From Williamsia sp. (GTDB taxonomy: Bacteria; Bacteroidota; Bacteroidia; Chitinophagales; Chitinophagaceae), in the NCBI GenBank assembly GCA_015069695.1, contig JADCRZ010000012.1:1-64000 (forward strand): a DNA stretch of 64,000 nucleotides, read 5' to 3'. Numbering within the stretch: position 1 is the first letter of the stretch; each line of letters begins with the position of its first letter. The notes beneath the pieces were generated by a model. It was not told where the DNA came from and did not search any database. It was given only the letters and a program-made list of their open reading frames with translations. Below, in pieces: positions 8,204-15,959 of this stretch. The position numbers and the translations under genes were made by a program.

Positions 8204-9190
8204 CTACAGCAGGGGTTTAGACAGTGTAAAGGTATCCATGATCCGCAGCACGGTTGCGCCGTCTTCTGCCGGGCAGGGATTGGGGCCTTCCCCCCTGAAG
8301 TACCGGACCACCTGTTCAATCATGGGTTGTTGAATATGGGCCGGACTTTTCAGGGTGTATTCTTCTGTCTCGTTGCCTTTTACCAGACGGCATTGGTCTT
8401 TGTGGAACGAAAATTCAATTTTTCCCTGAGAGCCCATGATCACGCAGCTGTCTTTGCTTTCTGCTGCAGGAACATGGAAGCACCATACGCCCTGGCACAG
8501 CACGCCATTTGCAAACAAGAGCTCGCCCGTTACAATGTCATCAGCCTGCGATGCGCCGGATTGATTGGCTGAATAGCCGTGCCCGCTTTTTAGGGGTCCG
8601 AACAGCCAGATCATAATGTCCAGGTGATGCGGAGCAAGGTCATGAAACAAACCGCCCCCGGAGATGGCGGGATCTATCCGCCAATTGTTTTCCATGTCTA
8701 CTGCAATCCCGTTCTTGGCGGGTTGCAGTATATCAATCTTCACAAACAACACCTTGCCGATGGCACCGGCAGCCAGCAATTCTTTTACTTTATTGAAGAG
8801 GGGCAGTGCGCGCCGGTAATGGGCAACGGTTAGCTTGGTGCCATACTTGCTGGCGGCTTCAAGCATACGCAAACAAGATGCTTCAGTTAGTGACATGGGT
8901 TTTTCTACATACACAGGCTTACCCGATTTGAGCGCCTCCAGCGTATAAGCTTCGTGTGAGTCGGGCGGGGTGGCGATGTAAATGGCATTTACGTCGGGGT
9001 CGTTTAACAGCTGGTCTGCCTGGTTGTACCATGCAGGAACCCCGTGCCGGGCAGCATAGTCTGCTGCCTTTGCCGCATCCCTTCTCATTACGGCCACCAG
9101 GGAAGAGTTCGCGACCTTGTTAAAGGCCGGGCCGCTTTTAACTTCCGTTACATCTCCGCAACCAATGATGCCCCAGTTGATTTGTTTCAT
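8204..9190 (-). CDS. Gfo/Idh/MocA family oxidoreductase
   Basis: A 328-residue NAD(P)-dependent oxidoreductase. The Rossmann start INWGIIGCGDV gives the nucleotide loop (residues 10-13), YIATPPDSH is the second cofactor contact, and VEKPMSLT carries the family EKP motif at residues 96-98, whose Lys is catalytic. The C-terminal domain has HDLAPHHLDIMIWLFG with His188/His189 in the usual catalytic helix. Substrates are typically sugars, inositols or their phosphates; this one cannot be assigned. No signal peptide, so cytoplasmic. It is transcribed divergently from the glycosyltransferase-like gene at 9270. Confidence 0.92.
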   Translation of the reverse strand: MKQINWGIIGCGDVTEVKSGPAFNKVANSSLVAVMRRDAAKAADYAARHGVPAWYNQADQLLNDPDVNAIYIATPPDSHEAYTLEALKSGKPVYVEKPMSLTEASCLRMLEAASKYGTKLTVAHYRRALPLFNKVKELLAAGAIGKVLFVKIDILQPAKNGIAVDMENNWRIDPAISGGGLFHDLAPHHLDIMIWLFGPLKSGHGYSANQSGASQADDIVTGELLFANGVLCQGVWCFHVPAAESKDSCVIMGSQGKIEFSFHKDQCRLVKGNETEEYTLKSPAHIQQPMIEQVVRYFRGEGPNPCPAEDGATVLRIMDTFTLSKPLL

Positions 9191-9233
9191 AGCACACTAA
9201 AATACGGTTTTTGTTGAAGGTTGACCTGACCCT

Positions 9234-9267
9234 TTTGTTTCCTTAAGTTGGTGTAGATTTACGTTTG
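9234..9267 (+). promoter_or_regulatory. Bacteroidota-type promoter with a near-leaderless start
   Basis: TTTG at 9234-9237 and TACGTTTG at 9260-9267, an exact TAnnTTTG match, with a 22-base spacer. The coding ATG pair is at 9270 and 9273, so a start site a few bases after the -7 element would leave almost no leader. Confidence 0.45.
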
Positions 9268-9269
9268 TC

Positions 9270-10220
9270 ATGATGAAAAAAGAGAAACAGGTCACCTTGT
9301 TTATGCTTGTCACCAACCGTGACTGTATGATCGCGGATTTTTCCATCCGGAGCTACCAGAAAATTTATGATCAGCAGGTGCTTTTCGGATACCAGGATTT
9401 TGTGTTGTACATCTACCTGAACTGTTTGTCTGAAGAAAACATCCGCAGGTATAAGAAAAAATGGGAGGCCCATCCTTATACGATCTTGTTTGACAATGCT
9501 GACAAGATCAAAGCATCTTTCCTGCCTTATCCCGGACAGCCACTTGTTTCGCCGGAAGGCATTGTAAGAAGTTATGACGATTATGCAGAGAGCTACGACG
9601 AGTTATGGAGCACCGAACTGCAGAAATTTGATACGCCATTTGTGGCTACGGTTGATGCAGATTTTGAAGTGCTTCATCCAGATTTTTATTTCTACCTGTT
9701 CAGCCAGCTTCAGCAGCATGCAGACTTGATTGCCGCCAGCAGTTGCTACAGCAGCACGGCCCTGATCTATGAATCTTATTCAAAGCGCTACGTCCGCTTG
9801 AATGAGCGCAACCACACCTGGTTTTGTATTTACCGCAAAGAAGCGTTTGCCCTGAGTTCCCGTTCCCACTATTATTATGAAACACAATCAAGCGGGGAGG
9901 AAGTCCGGGCCTATGATTCTGCTGCCTATTTTCAGGACGACCTGCGGACTAATCATTCTTGCAGATTTGCTGTTCTTCCGGACCGGTTCAGGTCTTCGTT
10001 TATCCATTATGGTGCTGCATCCAAGAACAAATCGTTGAACAGGGGCAATATCGGCTTTTACAGAAGGATCGCTATTTTGCGTACGGTCGGATTGATCTAT
10101 GGAAGTAAAAACAGATTCACTTTATTTGTCAACAAAGCAACCAGAAAAATAACCGGTATCCTGTTCGGAGATTACCTGAACAAGATCAGGGCTGAAAGAA
10201 ACAGCTATGTATATACGTAG
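9270..10220 (+). CDS. Glycosyltransferase-like protein with a DxD motif
   Basis: A 316-residue cytoplasmic protein. The first strand VTLFMLVTNRDCMIADFSIRS resembles the nucleotide-sugar-binding start of GT-A fold glycosyltransferases, and FVATVDADFEVLHPDFY supplies a D129-A130-D131 metal-binding DxD motif. The C terminus (residues 255-316) is basic and aromatic, which may mean membrane or lipid contact. I do not recognise the specific family, and acceptor and donor are unknown. Start is ATG at 9270 or the adjacent ATG at 9273; the promoter position favours 9273. The SDR gene begins 49 bases downstream, after a small GCAGG/CCTGC hairpin (10242-10255). Confidence 0.65.
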   Translation: MMKKEKQVTLFMLVTNRDCMIADFSIRSYQKIYDQQVLFGYQDFVLYIYLNCLSEENIRRYKKKWEAHPYTILFDNADKIKASFLPYPGQPLVSPEGIVRSYDDYAESYDELWSTELQKFDTPFVATVDADFEVLHPDFYFYLFSQLQQHADLIAASSCYSSTALIYESYSKRYVRLNERNHTWFCIYRKEAFALSSRSHYYYETQSSGEEVRAYDSAAYFQDDLRTNHSCRFAVLPDRFRSSFIHYGAASKNKSLNRGNIGFYRRIAILRTVGLIYGSKNRFTLFVNKATRKITGILFGDYLNKIRAERNSYVYT

Positions 10221-10269
10221 ATCTGCAACTGGAATACCGAAGCAGGGGAGCCTGCAATAAAAATACAAG

Positions 10270-11043
10270 ATGACAAGCAAACTATTCAAAGACGAAGTGG
10301 CCATTGTTACAGGAGCAGGACAGGGGATTGGTTTTGAGATTGCGCAGCAATTGGCCCTGGAGGGAGCTTCGGTACTGCTCAATGATGCCGATCCGGTACT
10401 TGCCAGCCAGGCTACTGCCGCGATTGTTGCAGAGGGTGGCACTTGTATGGCGATGTCGGGTGATGCAGCAGACGTATCATTGATCCGCAGCATGGTAGAA
10501 TTTGCGGTAGAGCGGTTTGGCCGCTTGTCGCTGGCTGTTGCCAATGCCGGCCTTTCCTTGTACGGCGACTTTTTTAGTTACCCGGAAGAAAGTTTTGAGA
10601 AAGTGGTAAAACTAAATCTAGGCGGAAGCTTTTACCTGACCCAGGCCGCGGCCAACCAGATGAAAAAGCAGCAGCAGGGTGGCAGCGTACTGCTGGTGAG
10701 CAGCGTAACCGGTCACCAGGCCCACAAAGACCTGGCAGCTTATGCTATGACAAAGGCCGGCTTGGAGATGCTGGCAAAAAACCTTGTTATTGAGTTGTCT
10801 CCCTTCCATATAAACATCAATGCCATTGCTCCCGGTGCCACGCTCACAGAACGCACCCTGTCATTTCCCGGCTACAACAATGTATGGTCCTCCCTCACAC
10901 CCATGGGAAGGCCCGCCACAGTGCAGGATATAGCACACGCAGCCCTCTTCCTTCTATCACCGGCATCCCGTCACATCACAGGCCAGACCCTTGTTGTAGA
11001 TGGCGGCTGGACTTCTATCAGCCCTGCACCGCCGGAGAAATAA
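10270..11043 (+). CDS. Short-chain dehydrogenase/reductase (SDR) family oxidoreductase
   Basis: A 257-residue classical SDR. The cofactor loop is TGAGQGIG (14-21), NAG is at 92-94, the catalytic Ser is Ser145 and the active-site pair is Tyr158 and Lys162 (YAMTK). The C-terminal block HITGQTLVVDGGWTS is the standard ending of the family. Asp at the end of strand 2 (LNDAD) suggests preference for NAD over NADP. Substrate unknown; relatives are often sugar or polyol dehydrogenases. It may follow the glycosyltransferase-like gene in one transcript. A 20-bp hairpin follows its stop. Confidence 0.92.
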   Translation: MTSKLFKDEVAIVTGAGQGIGFEIAQQLALEGASVLLNDADPVLASQATAAIVAEGGTCMAMSGDAADVSLIRSMVEFAVERFGRLSLAVANAGLSLYGDFFSYPEESFEKVVKLNLGGSFYLTQAAANQMKKQQQGGSVLLVSSVTGHQAHKDLAAYAMTKAGLEMLAKNLVIELSPFHININAIAPGATLTERTLSFPGYNNVWSSLTPMGRPATVQDIAHAALFLLSPASRHITGQTLVVDGGWTSISPAPPEK

Positions 11044-11052
11044 GGCTGGACT

Positions 11053-11105
11053 GTCTGGAACCATGATTTACAATCCCTCCACTTCTGTAAATCATGGTTC
11101 CAGAC
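11053..11105. terminator. Perfect 20-bp hairpin between convergent SDR and protease genes
   Basis: Bases 11053-11072 and 11086-11105 are exact reverse complements over 20 bp with a 13-base loop. The element fills the gap between two convergent stop codons (11043 and 11109) and has no T tract on either side. It would act equally on both strands, so a bidirectional terminator or mRNA 3'-end stabiliser is the simplest reading. Confidence 0.65.
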
Positions 11106-11108
11106 GAT

Positions 11109-12080
11109 CTAATTCTTCGCAGGCTCCGGTATAATCATTTCATGCACCAGTTTGCCTTCGCGCAGAAGGCTGATCTGGGCGGGTATGCCGATGGTTTCTT
11201 CGGTCAGGTGTTTGAACAGGCCGTCGATGCTTTCTACCTGTTTGCCGTTGAAGGCTACGATGATGTCGCCGTAGAGGATCTTGCGGTGGTTCAGGGCATT
11301 GAGCTTCATGACCTCAAATACAAATACACCTGATCTGTTTTTCAGGTGATTGTATTCCCGCATGCGGGGGGTGAGCGTGACGGTTTGTCCGGCTACCCCG
11401 ATGAGTGCGCGGGTAACCTTACCTCTGATGATGAGCTGTCCGGCAATAGAACTGGCGAGGTTGGATGATACGGCAAAGCAGATGCCCTGCGCGGCGCTGA
11501 TGATAGCTGTGTTGACGCCGATCACTGCACCGGCGGAGTTGAGCAGGGGCCCACCGGAATTACCCGGGTTCAGGGCTGCATCCGTCTGGATCACATCATC
11601 GATCAGGCGGCCATTGCCTGCACGCAAACTGCGGCCTACGGCGCTGACAACGCCCGCTGTTACGGTTTGCTGCAAACCATAAGGATTGCCGATCGCAATG
11701 GCGATCTGGCCGGGTTTGAGCCCATCGGAATCTGCGAAATGGAGGGCTTTGAAATGACGGCCGTCGATCTTTAATACGGCAATATCCGTTGAAGGATCGC
11801 TGCCTTTGACTTCTGCCCGGTGGGTTGTGCCGTCGTCAAGGGTGACAGAAAGCTCCTGCGCATCAGCTGTTACGTGGTGGTTGGAGATAATATAGCCATC
11901 GGAAGAAATAATAAATCCTGAACCAGTTGATTCGGCCTTTTCGCTGTTGCTGCGAGCCTTTTCCCGGCTGCTCCTGTTGCGGATATGCACCACTGAAGGA
12001 GAAATAGACTGGTAAACCTGGCTAACGGTATCAGAATACGCATCCAGCAACTGCGCATCCGTTTGAATAAATGATAACAT
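11109..12080 (-). CDS. HtrA/DegP-like trypsin-family serine protease with one PDZ domain, no signal peptide
   Basis: A 323-residue S1C protease. The protease domain (about 15-215) has the complete triad: His69 (SNHHV), Asp99 (STDIAVLK) and Ser175 (NPGNSGGP). A single PDZ domain follows (about 225-315), with the family segment YGDIIVAFNGKQVESIDGLF. DegP, DegQ and DegS are exported, but this N terminus (MLSFIQTDAQLLDAYSDTVS) is polar and has neither signal peptide nor membrane anchor, so the protein is predicted cytoplasmic. No later start rescues an export signal. The start codon lies inside one arm of an inverted repeat (12078-12150). Confidence 0.88.
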   Translation of the reverse strand: MLSFIQTDAQLLDAYSDTVSQVYQSISPSVVHIRNRSSREKARSNSEKAESTGSGFIISSDGYIISNHHVTADAQELSVTLDDGTTHRAEVKGSDPSTDIAVLKIDGRHFKALHFADSDGLKPGQIAIAIGNPYGLQQTVTAGVVSAVGRSLRAGNGRLIDDVIQTDAALNPGNSGGPLLNSAGAVIGVNTAIISAAQGICFAVSSNLASSIAGQLIIRGKVTRALIGVAGQTVTLTPRMREYNHLKNRSGVFVFEVMKLNALNHRKILYGDIIVAFNGKQVESIDGLFKHLTEETIGIPAQISLLREGKLVHEMIIPEPAKN

Positions 12081-12150
12081 AGGGAAGCAAGAACAAGGCC
12101 TGTACCAGAACAGGCAGGCTGACAGAATGTATGTTTCTTGCTTCCCTATG
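12078..12150 (-). promoter_or_regulatory. Inverted repeat that encloses the protease start codon
   Basis: Bases 12078-12093 and 12135-12150 are exact reverse complements over 16 bp. The 41-base loop holds an inner GCCTG/CAGGC pair. On the minus strand the element lies between the stop of the delta-60 protein gene (12163) and the protease gene, and its distal arm ends with the protease ATG. It could terminate the upstream transcript, and if transcribed it would pair the initiation codon of the protease mRNA. Confidence 0.5.
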
Positions 12151-12162
12151 CAGGGAAAGAAT

Positions 12163-13950
12163 CTAATCTTTCACAAACGCCTTCCGCTGTACACCGGAAG
12201 CCTGTGAAACCACTACATAGTAAACACCCTTCGCCATAGCGGATACATCCAGGCTAACCGAGTTGCTGCCGGTAGCAAAACCTTGCCGCTTCATGATCAG
12301 GGCTCCACGGGAATCCACGATCGACAAAACCGTGTTTGCATCAGCCGTTATCTGCAGCCTCAAATCACTGCGAACGGGGTTGCTGGATAAGAAGAGCAGC
12401 GCTTTGCTGTCGTCCGTTTTGGCGGCCAGCGTAGCACTGTATGTATACGTACCATTCTTCTCTATCATTTTTACACGGTAGTACTTTACCAGGGAGCTAA
12501 CCTGGGTTACTGCATAGTTATACAGCTGGTCAGCGCCATTGCGTGCAGCCAGCGTGCCCACAGCGGTAAAGTTGCTGCCATCCCCGCTTTGTTCTATTTC
12601 AAAATGGTGCAGATCGGTGCCGGCTGTTTTCCAGGTCAGGCTCACGGTTTGGCCTGTGGTGTTGGCTGTAAAGCTGATCAATTTGATGGGAAGAACCGGT
12701 GCTGCAGAAGGATTGAGCAGGCGCACAACAGCCAGCTCGGCATCCCGGCCAGGACGGCTGGTGTAACCGCCTGCTACAAGGGTTCCATTCCAGCTTGCAA
12801 TGGTGGCGTATGCTTCAGCACCGCCCATATCGATGGGAAGTTTCCCATCTCCGTCAAACGTATTGTCGAGCGTGCCAGTGGTAGTATAACGCACCACTAC
12901 AAAATCGCTTGACCCGCCACTGTAAGTGGTTCCGCTGGCAACGATCTTGGCATCCGGTTGTACAAGGACCGAATAGAATTGATCAGATTCTCCCACAACG
13001 GTGCTGACTTTGCCGTCACCATCAAAGCTGTTGTCCAGTTGTCCGCCAGTGAGCACGCGCGCTACAGCTGTATTAAAAATAGAACCCGAATTGCTTACAC
13101 CGGCTACAACCAGCTTACCATCTGCCTGAAGCGAAAGAGAATAAGCGATTTCGTTCAGTCCGAAATCGATCAGGAGCTTTCCGTTTCCGTTAAAGGAATT
13201 GTCAAGCGTGCCATTGGTGTTGTAACGTACAAGCGCCATATCATTGTTGCTTGATCCTGCTGCTACAATCTTTCCATCTGTTTGAACGGCAAGAGAATAT
13301 ACAATGTCTGCAGAAGAGCCGGCAACATCGGTGGTGAGGATGCCATCACCGTCAAAGCTGGCATCCGGCGTGCCATTTGCATTGTAGCGTACCAGGGTAA
13401 AATCAGAGAGCGTAGAACCGGGATTGCTTGTACCTCCGGCCAGGATCTTTCCATCACTCAGCACAACCAGGGAGTAAAGGTCGGAAGAACCGGGCAGCGC
13501 AGTTTTTACGATGCCGGTCCCGTTGAAGGTAGCATCCAGACTGCCGTTTACATTGTACCGCACCAGCGCAAAGTTGCTGCTGCTTCTTCCTGCGGCAATG
13601 ATTTTTCCATCGGGCTGAACGGCAACGGTTTTTGCTTCATCATTTCGTGAACCTGCTTCCAGGATGGTAGTTACAACACCATCGCCATCAAAGCTGGAAT
13701 CCGGTTGGCCGTTTGCATTGAAACGGGCCACAGAAAAAGTGTAACCGTTGTCAACCACCGTGCGGCCTACAAGCACGGTCTTTCCATCAGGTTGCACCAC
13801 GGTTTTAGAAAGCGTCTGGTTTAAAAGAGGAGCAGTTACATAGGCTTTACCGCCCGTCCCGAAACTGGGATCCAAGGCGCCATCCTGGGCTAATGTACAT
13901 ACGGGAATAGAGAGCAGGGCAAAAAGGGTAGACATTGTACGCATAGACAA
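12163..13950 (-). CDS. Delta-60 repeat protein with type IX secretion sorting domain
   Basis: A 595-residue exported protein. After a signal peptide (residues 1-22, ending TLAQ) come about seven delta-60 repeats of 50-60 residues, each with a VQPDGKI(V/L)AAG strand, a RYN-NG-(L/P)D-SF-GDG turn and a following strand (about 25-405). A fibronectin-III-like segment follows (LPIKLISFTANTTGQTVSLTWKT region, about 420-510). The last 80 residues, with SSNPVRSDLRLQI and GVYYVVVSQASGVQRKAFVKD, are a type IX secretion (Por) C-terminal sorting domain. It should be surface-anchored or released through the type IX machinery. Ligand unknown. Confidence 0.88.
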   Translation of the reverse strand: MSMRTMSTLFALLSIPVCTLAQDGALDPSFGTGGKAYVTAPLLNQTLSKTVVQPDGKTVLVGRTVVDNGYTFSVARFNANGQPDSSFDGDGVVTTILEAGSRNDEAKTVAVQPDGKIIAAGRSSSNFALVRYNVNGSLDATFNGTGIVKTALPGSSDLYSLVVLSDGKILAGGTSNPGSTLSDFTLVRYNANGTPDASFDGDGILTTDVAGSSADIVYSLAVQTDGKIVAAGSSNNDMALVRYNTNGTLDNSFNGNGKLLIDFGLNEIAYSLSLQADGKLVVAGVSNSGSIFNTAVARVLTGGQLDNSFDGDGKVSTVVGESDQFYSVLVQPDAKIVASGTTYSGGSSDFVVVRYTTTGTLDNTFDGDGKLPIDMGGAEAYATIASWNGTLVAGGYTSRPGRDAELAVVRLLNPSAAPVLPIKLISFTANTTGQTVSLTWKTAGTDLHHFEIEQSGDGSNFTAVGTLAARNGADQLYNYAVTQVSSLVKYYRVKMIEKNGTYTYSATLAAKTDDSKALLFLSSNPVRSDLRLQITADANTVLSIVDSRGALIMKRQGFATGSNSVSLDVSAMAKGVYYVVVSQASGVQRKAFVKD

Positions 13951-14225
13951 TCATTGAAAATTAGGTTTGAATAATAGAGTGAAATTCTTATGCTGTCGTA
14001 AAAATAATTATTTATATGATTTATGGAAGTGTTGTAGTAACGTGACGGTGTAAAAGTTGTACAAAGCTATTTGGCAGGTGATTGTAATTGGTTTCTTCCT
14101 ATTATTTTGAAAGCGGGATGGCCTGTCTGCCAAATGATAAAATGTTTTTAATGTAGAATTTCTATTTGGCCTTTATATTCGGGGCTGATTTGTTGAAAAT
14201 GATGTCATCCAAAACAATCGATCGT
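13951..14225. other. Divergent control region between the delta-60 protein and the phosphatase
   Basis: AT-rich, 275 bases, lying between two genes that face away from each other, both for exported proteins, so it must hold both promoters. TATATTCG near 14176 is one base from the -7 consensus and could serve the phosphatase. I see no convincing operator repeat. Confidence 0.35.
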
Positions 14226-15878
14226 ATGAGAAAGACTGCTTTTTTCTTTCTGTTCCTTTTAGCCGGCTCTCTTGCTTTTGCACAAGCGCCTGCCGGTACA
14301 ACACTCCCCCGGCCAAAACTCGTTGTAGGCATTGTGGTTGACCAGATGCGCTGGGATTATCTTTACCGCTTTTACGACCGCTACCAGCCCAATGGTTTTA
14401 AACGCTTATTGGGTGAAGGGTTTACCTGTGAAAACACCTACATAGATTACATCCCGACAGTAACAGCCATCGGGCATAGTACCGTGTACACTGGATCGGT
14501 GCCTGCCATACACGGTATTGCCGGCAATGATTTTATCATACAGGCAACCGGCAAAACAATGTATTGTACGGAAGATTCATCGGTGCAAACAGTCGGCAGC
14601 TTCTCGGAAGCCGGAAAAATGTCACCCCGCAACCTGCTCACCAGCACCATTACAGATGAACTGAAACTGGCTACCAATTTCCGGTCCAAAGTAATTGGCA
14701 TCGCACTCAAAGACCGGGGAGGCATCCTTCCGGCAGGACATGCAGCGAATGCTGCATACTGGTTTGATGATTCTACCGGCAACTGGATCACCAGCACATA
14801 CTATATGAAAGAACTGCCTGCATGGGTGAAAGCATTCAATGACCAGAAGCTGCCCCAAAAATACCTGCTACAAGACTGGAAGCCACTCTACGATCCCAAA
14901 ACCTATGTACAAAGTGCCCCTGATGAAAACGCTTATGAAGGCAAGTACGGAAAAAGTACGACCACCGCGCTTCCGGTACAAACATCGGGTTTGATCAATC
15001 CAAAAAATTATGACCTGATCCGCAGCACGCCATATGGCAATACCCTTACGTTCGATCTGGCCAAGGCTGCCGTTGAGCATGAGGAACTGGGTAAAAACGT
15101 CGTTACAGATTTTCTGACAGTCAGCTGTTCATCTACCGATTATGTAGGTCACAAGATGGGCGTTAATTCCCTGGAGATCGAAGACGTATACCTGCGCTTC
15201 GACCGCGACCTGGCTGGCTTTCTCACTTATCTCGATACCAAAGTAGGCAAAGGCAATTACACCGTTTTCTTAACCGCCGATCATGGTGCTGCACACAATG
15301 CCCGTTTTCTGATTGACCATAATATTCCTGCAGGCTATTTCGACAATGCGGGTACACAGCGGGAGTTAAACGATGTGCTGGAGAAAAAATATGCAGCCAA
15401 AAGCCTGGTAAGCAGCTTAATGAACAACCAGGTGCACCTGAATTACAAAGCCCTTGCTGATTCTCATTTGGATGAAGAAGCCATTAGAAAAGACATTGTA
15501 ATTGCACTTAGAGCCAGACCTCATATCAGCTTTGTAATCGACAACCTCCATCCCGATGAATCAGGTGCTCCTGAACTGATCAAAAGCCGCGCACGGAACG
15601 GTTACAATGCCAAACGTTCCGGCGTTATTACATTTGCTTTCGAACCAGGTTGGTATTCAGGGGCTGCCAATCCCGGCACAGGTACCACCCATGGCTCCTG
15701 GAACTCCTACGATGCACATATTCCCCTCCTCTGGATGGGTTGGGGCATCAAGAAAGGACATACCAACCGGCATACAGGCATGACCGATATCTCTGCTACG
15801 CTGGCTGCCCTTTTGCACATCCAGGAACCCAATGGATGTATCGGCAAACCCATCGAAGAAGTGCTGAAGAACCAGTAA
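14226..15878 (+). CDS. pafA: PafA-type alkaline phosphatase (secreted)
   Basis: A 550-residue alkaline-phosphatase-superfamily enzyme with a signal peptide (MRKTAFFFLFLLAGSLAFAQ). The residues known for Elizabethkingia PafA are all present, most at the same number: metal ligands Asp39, Asp305, His309, Asp352, His353 and His489, nucleophile Thr80 (YIPTVTAIGH), Asn101, and the phosphate-contacting Lys162 and Arg164 (LKDRG). That Asn/Lys/Arg set marks a phosphomonoesterase rather than a diesterase. It should act in the periplasm on a broad range of organic phosphates. The frame extends upstream to 14166, but the signal peptide begins at ATG 14226. The GH92 gene follows after 81 bases on the same strand. 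Confidence 0.9.
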   Translation: MRKTAFFFLFLLAGSLAFAQAPAGTTLPRPKLVVGIVVDQMRWDYLYRFYDRYQPNGFKRLLGEGFTCENTYIDYIPTVTAIGHSTVYTGSVPAIHGIAGNDFIIQATGKTMYCTEDSSVQTVGSFSEAGKMSPRNLLTSTITDELKLATNFRSKVIGIALKDRGGILPAGHAANAAYWFDDSTGNWITSTYYMKELPAWVKAFNDQKLPQKYLLQDWKPLYDPKTYVQSAPDENAYEGKYGKSTTTALPVQTSGLINPKNYDLIRSTPYGNTLTFDLAKAAVEHEELGKNVVTDFLTVSCSSTDYVGHKMGVNSLEIEDVYLRFDRDLAGFLTYLDTKVGKGNYTVFLTADHGAAHNARFLIDHNIPAGYFDNAGTQRELNDVLEKKYAAKSLVSSLMNNQVHLNYKALADSHLDEEAIRKDIVIALRARPHISFVIDNLHPDESGAPELIKSRARNGYNAKRSGVITFAFEPGWYSGAANPGTGTTHGSWNSYDAHIPLLWMGWGIKKGHTNRHTGMTDISATLAALLHIQEPNGCIGKPIEEVLKNQ

Positions 15879-15959
15879 TTATACAGCATGTGCATACAAG
15901 GTATGTGCACTGAAGCCTCCTGTAATCTTATGAAAACCGCTTGCCTGCAATTTATATGT

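Noticed and set aside
13250-13700. Tandem DNA repeat in the delta-60 gene
   Set aside because: The repetition is at protein level only (50-60 residue blades); the nucleotide units have diverged, so it is not a DNA satellite or recombination array.
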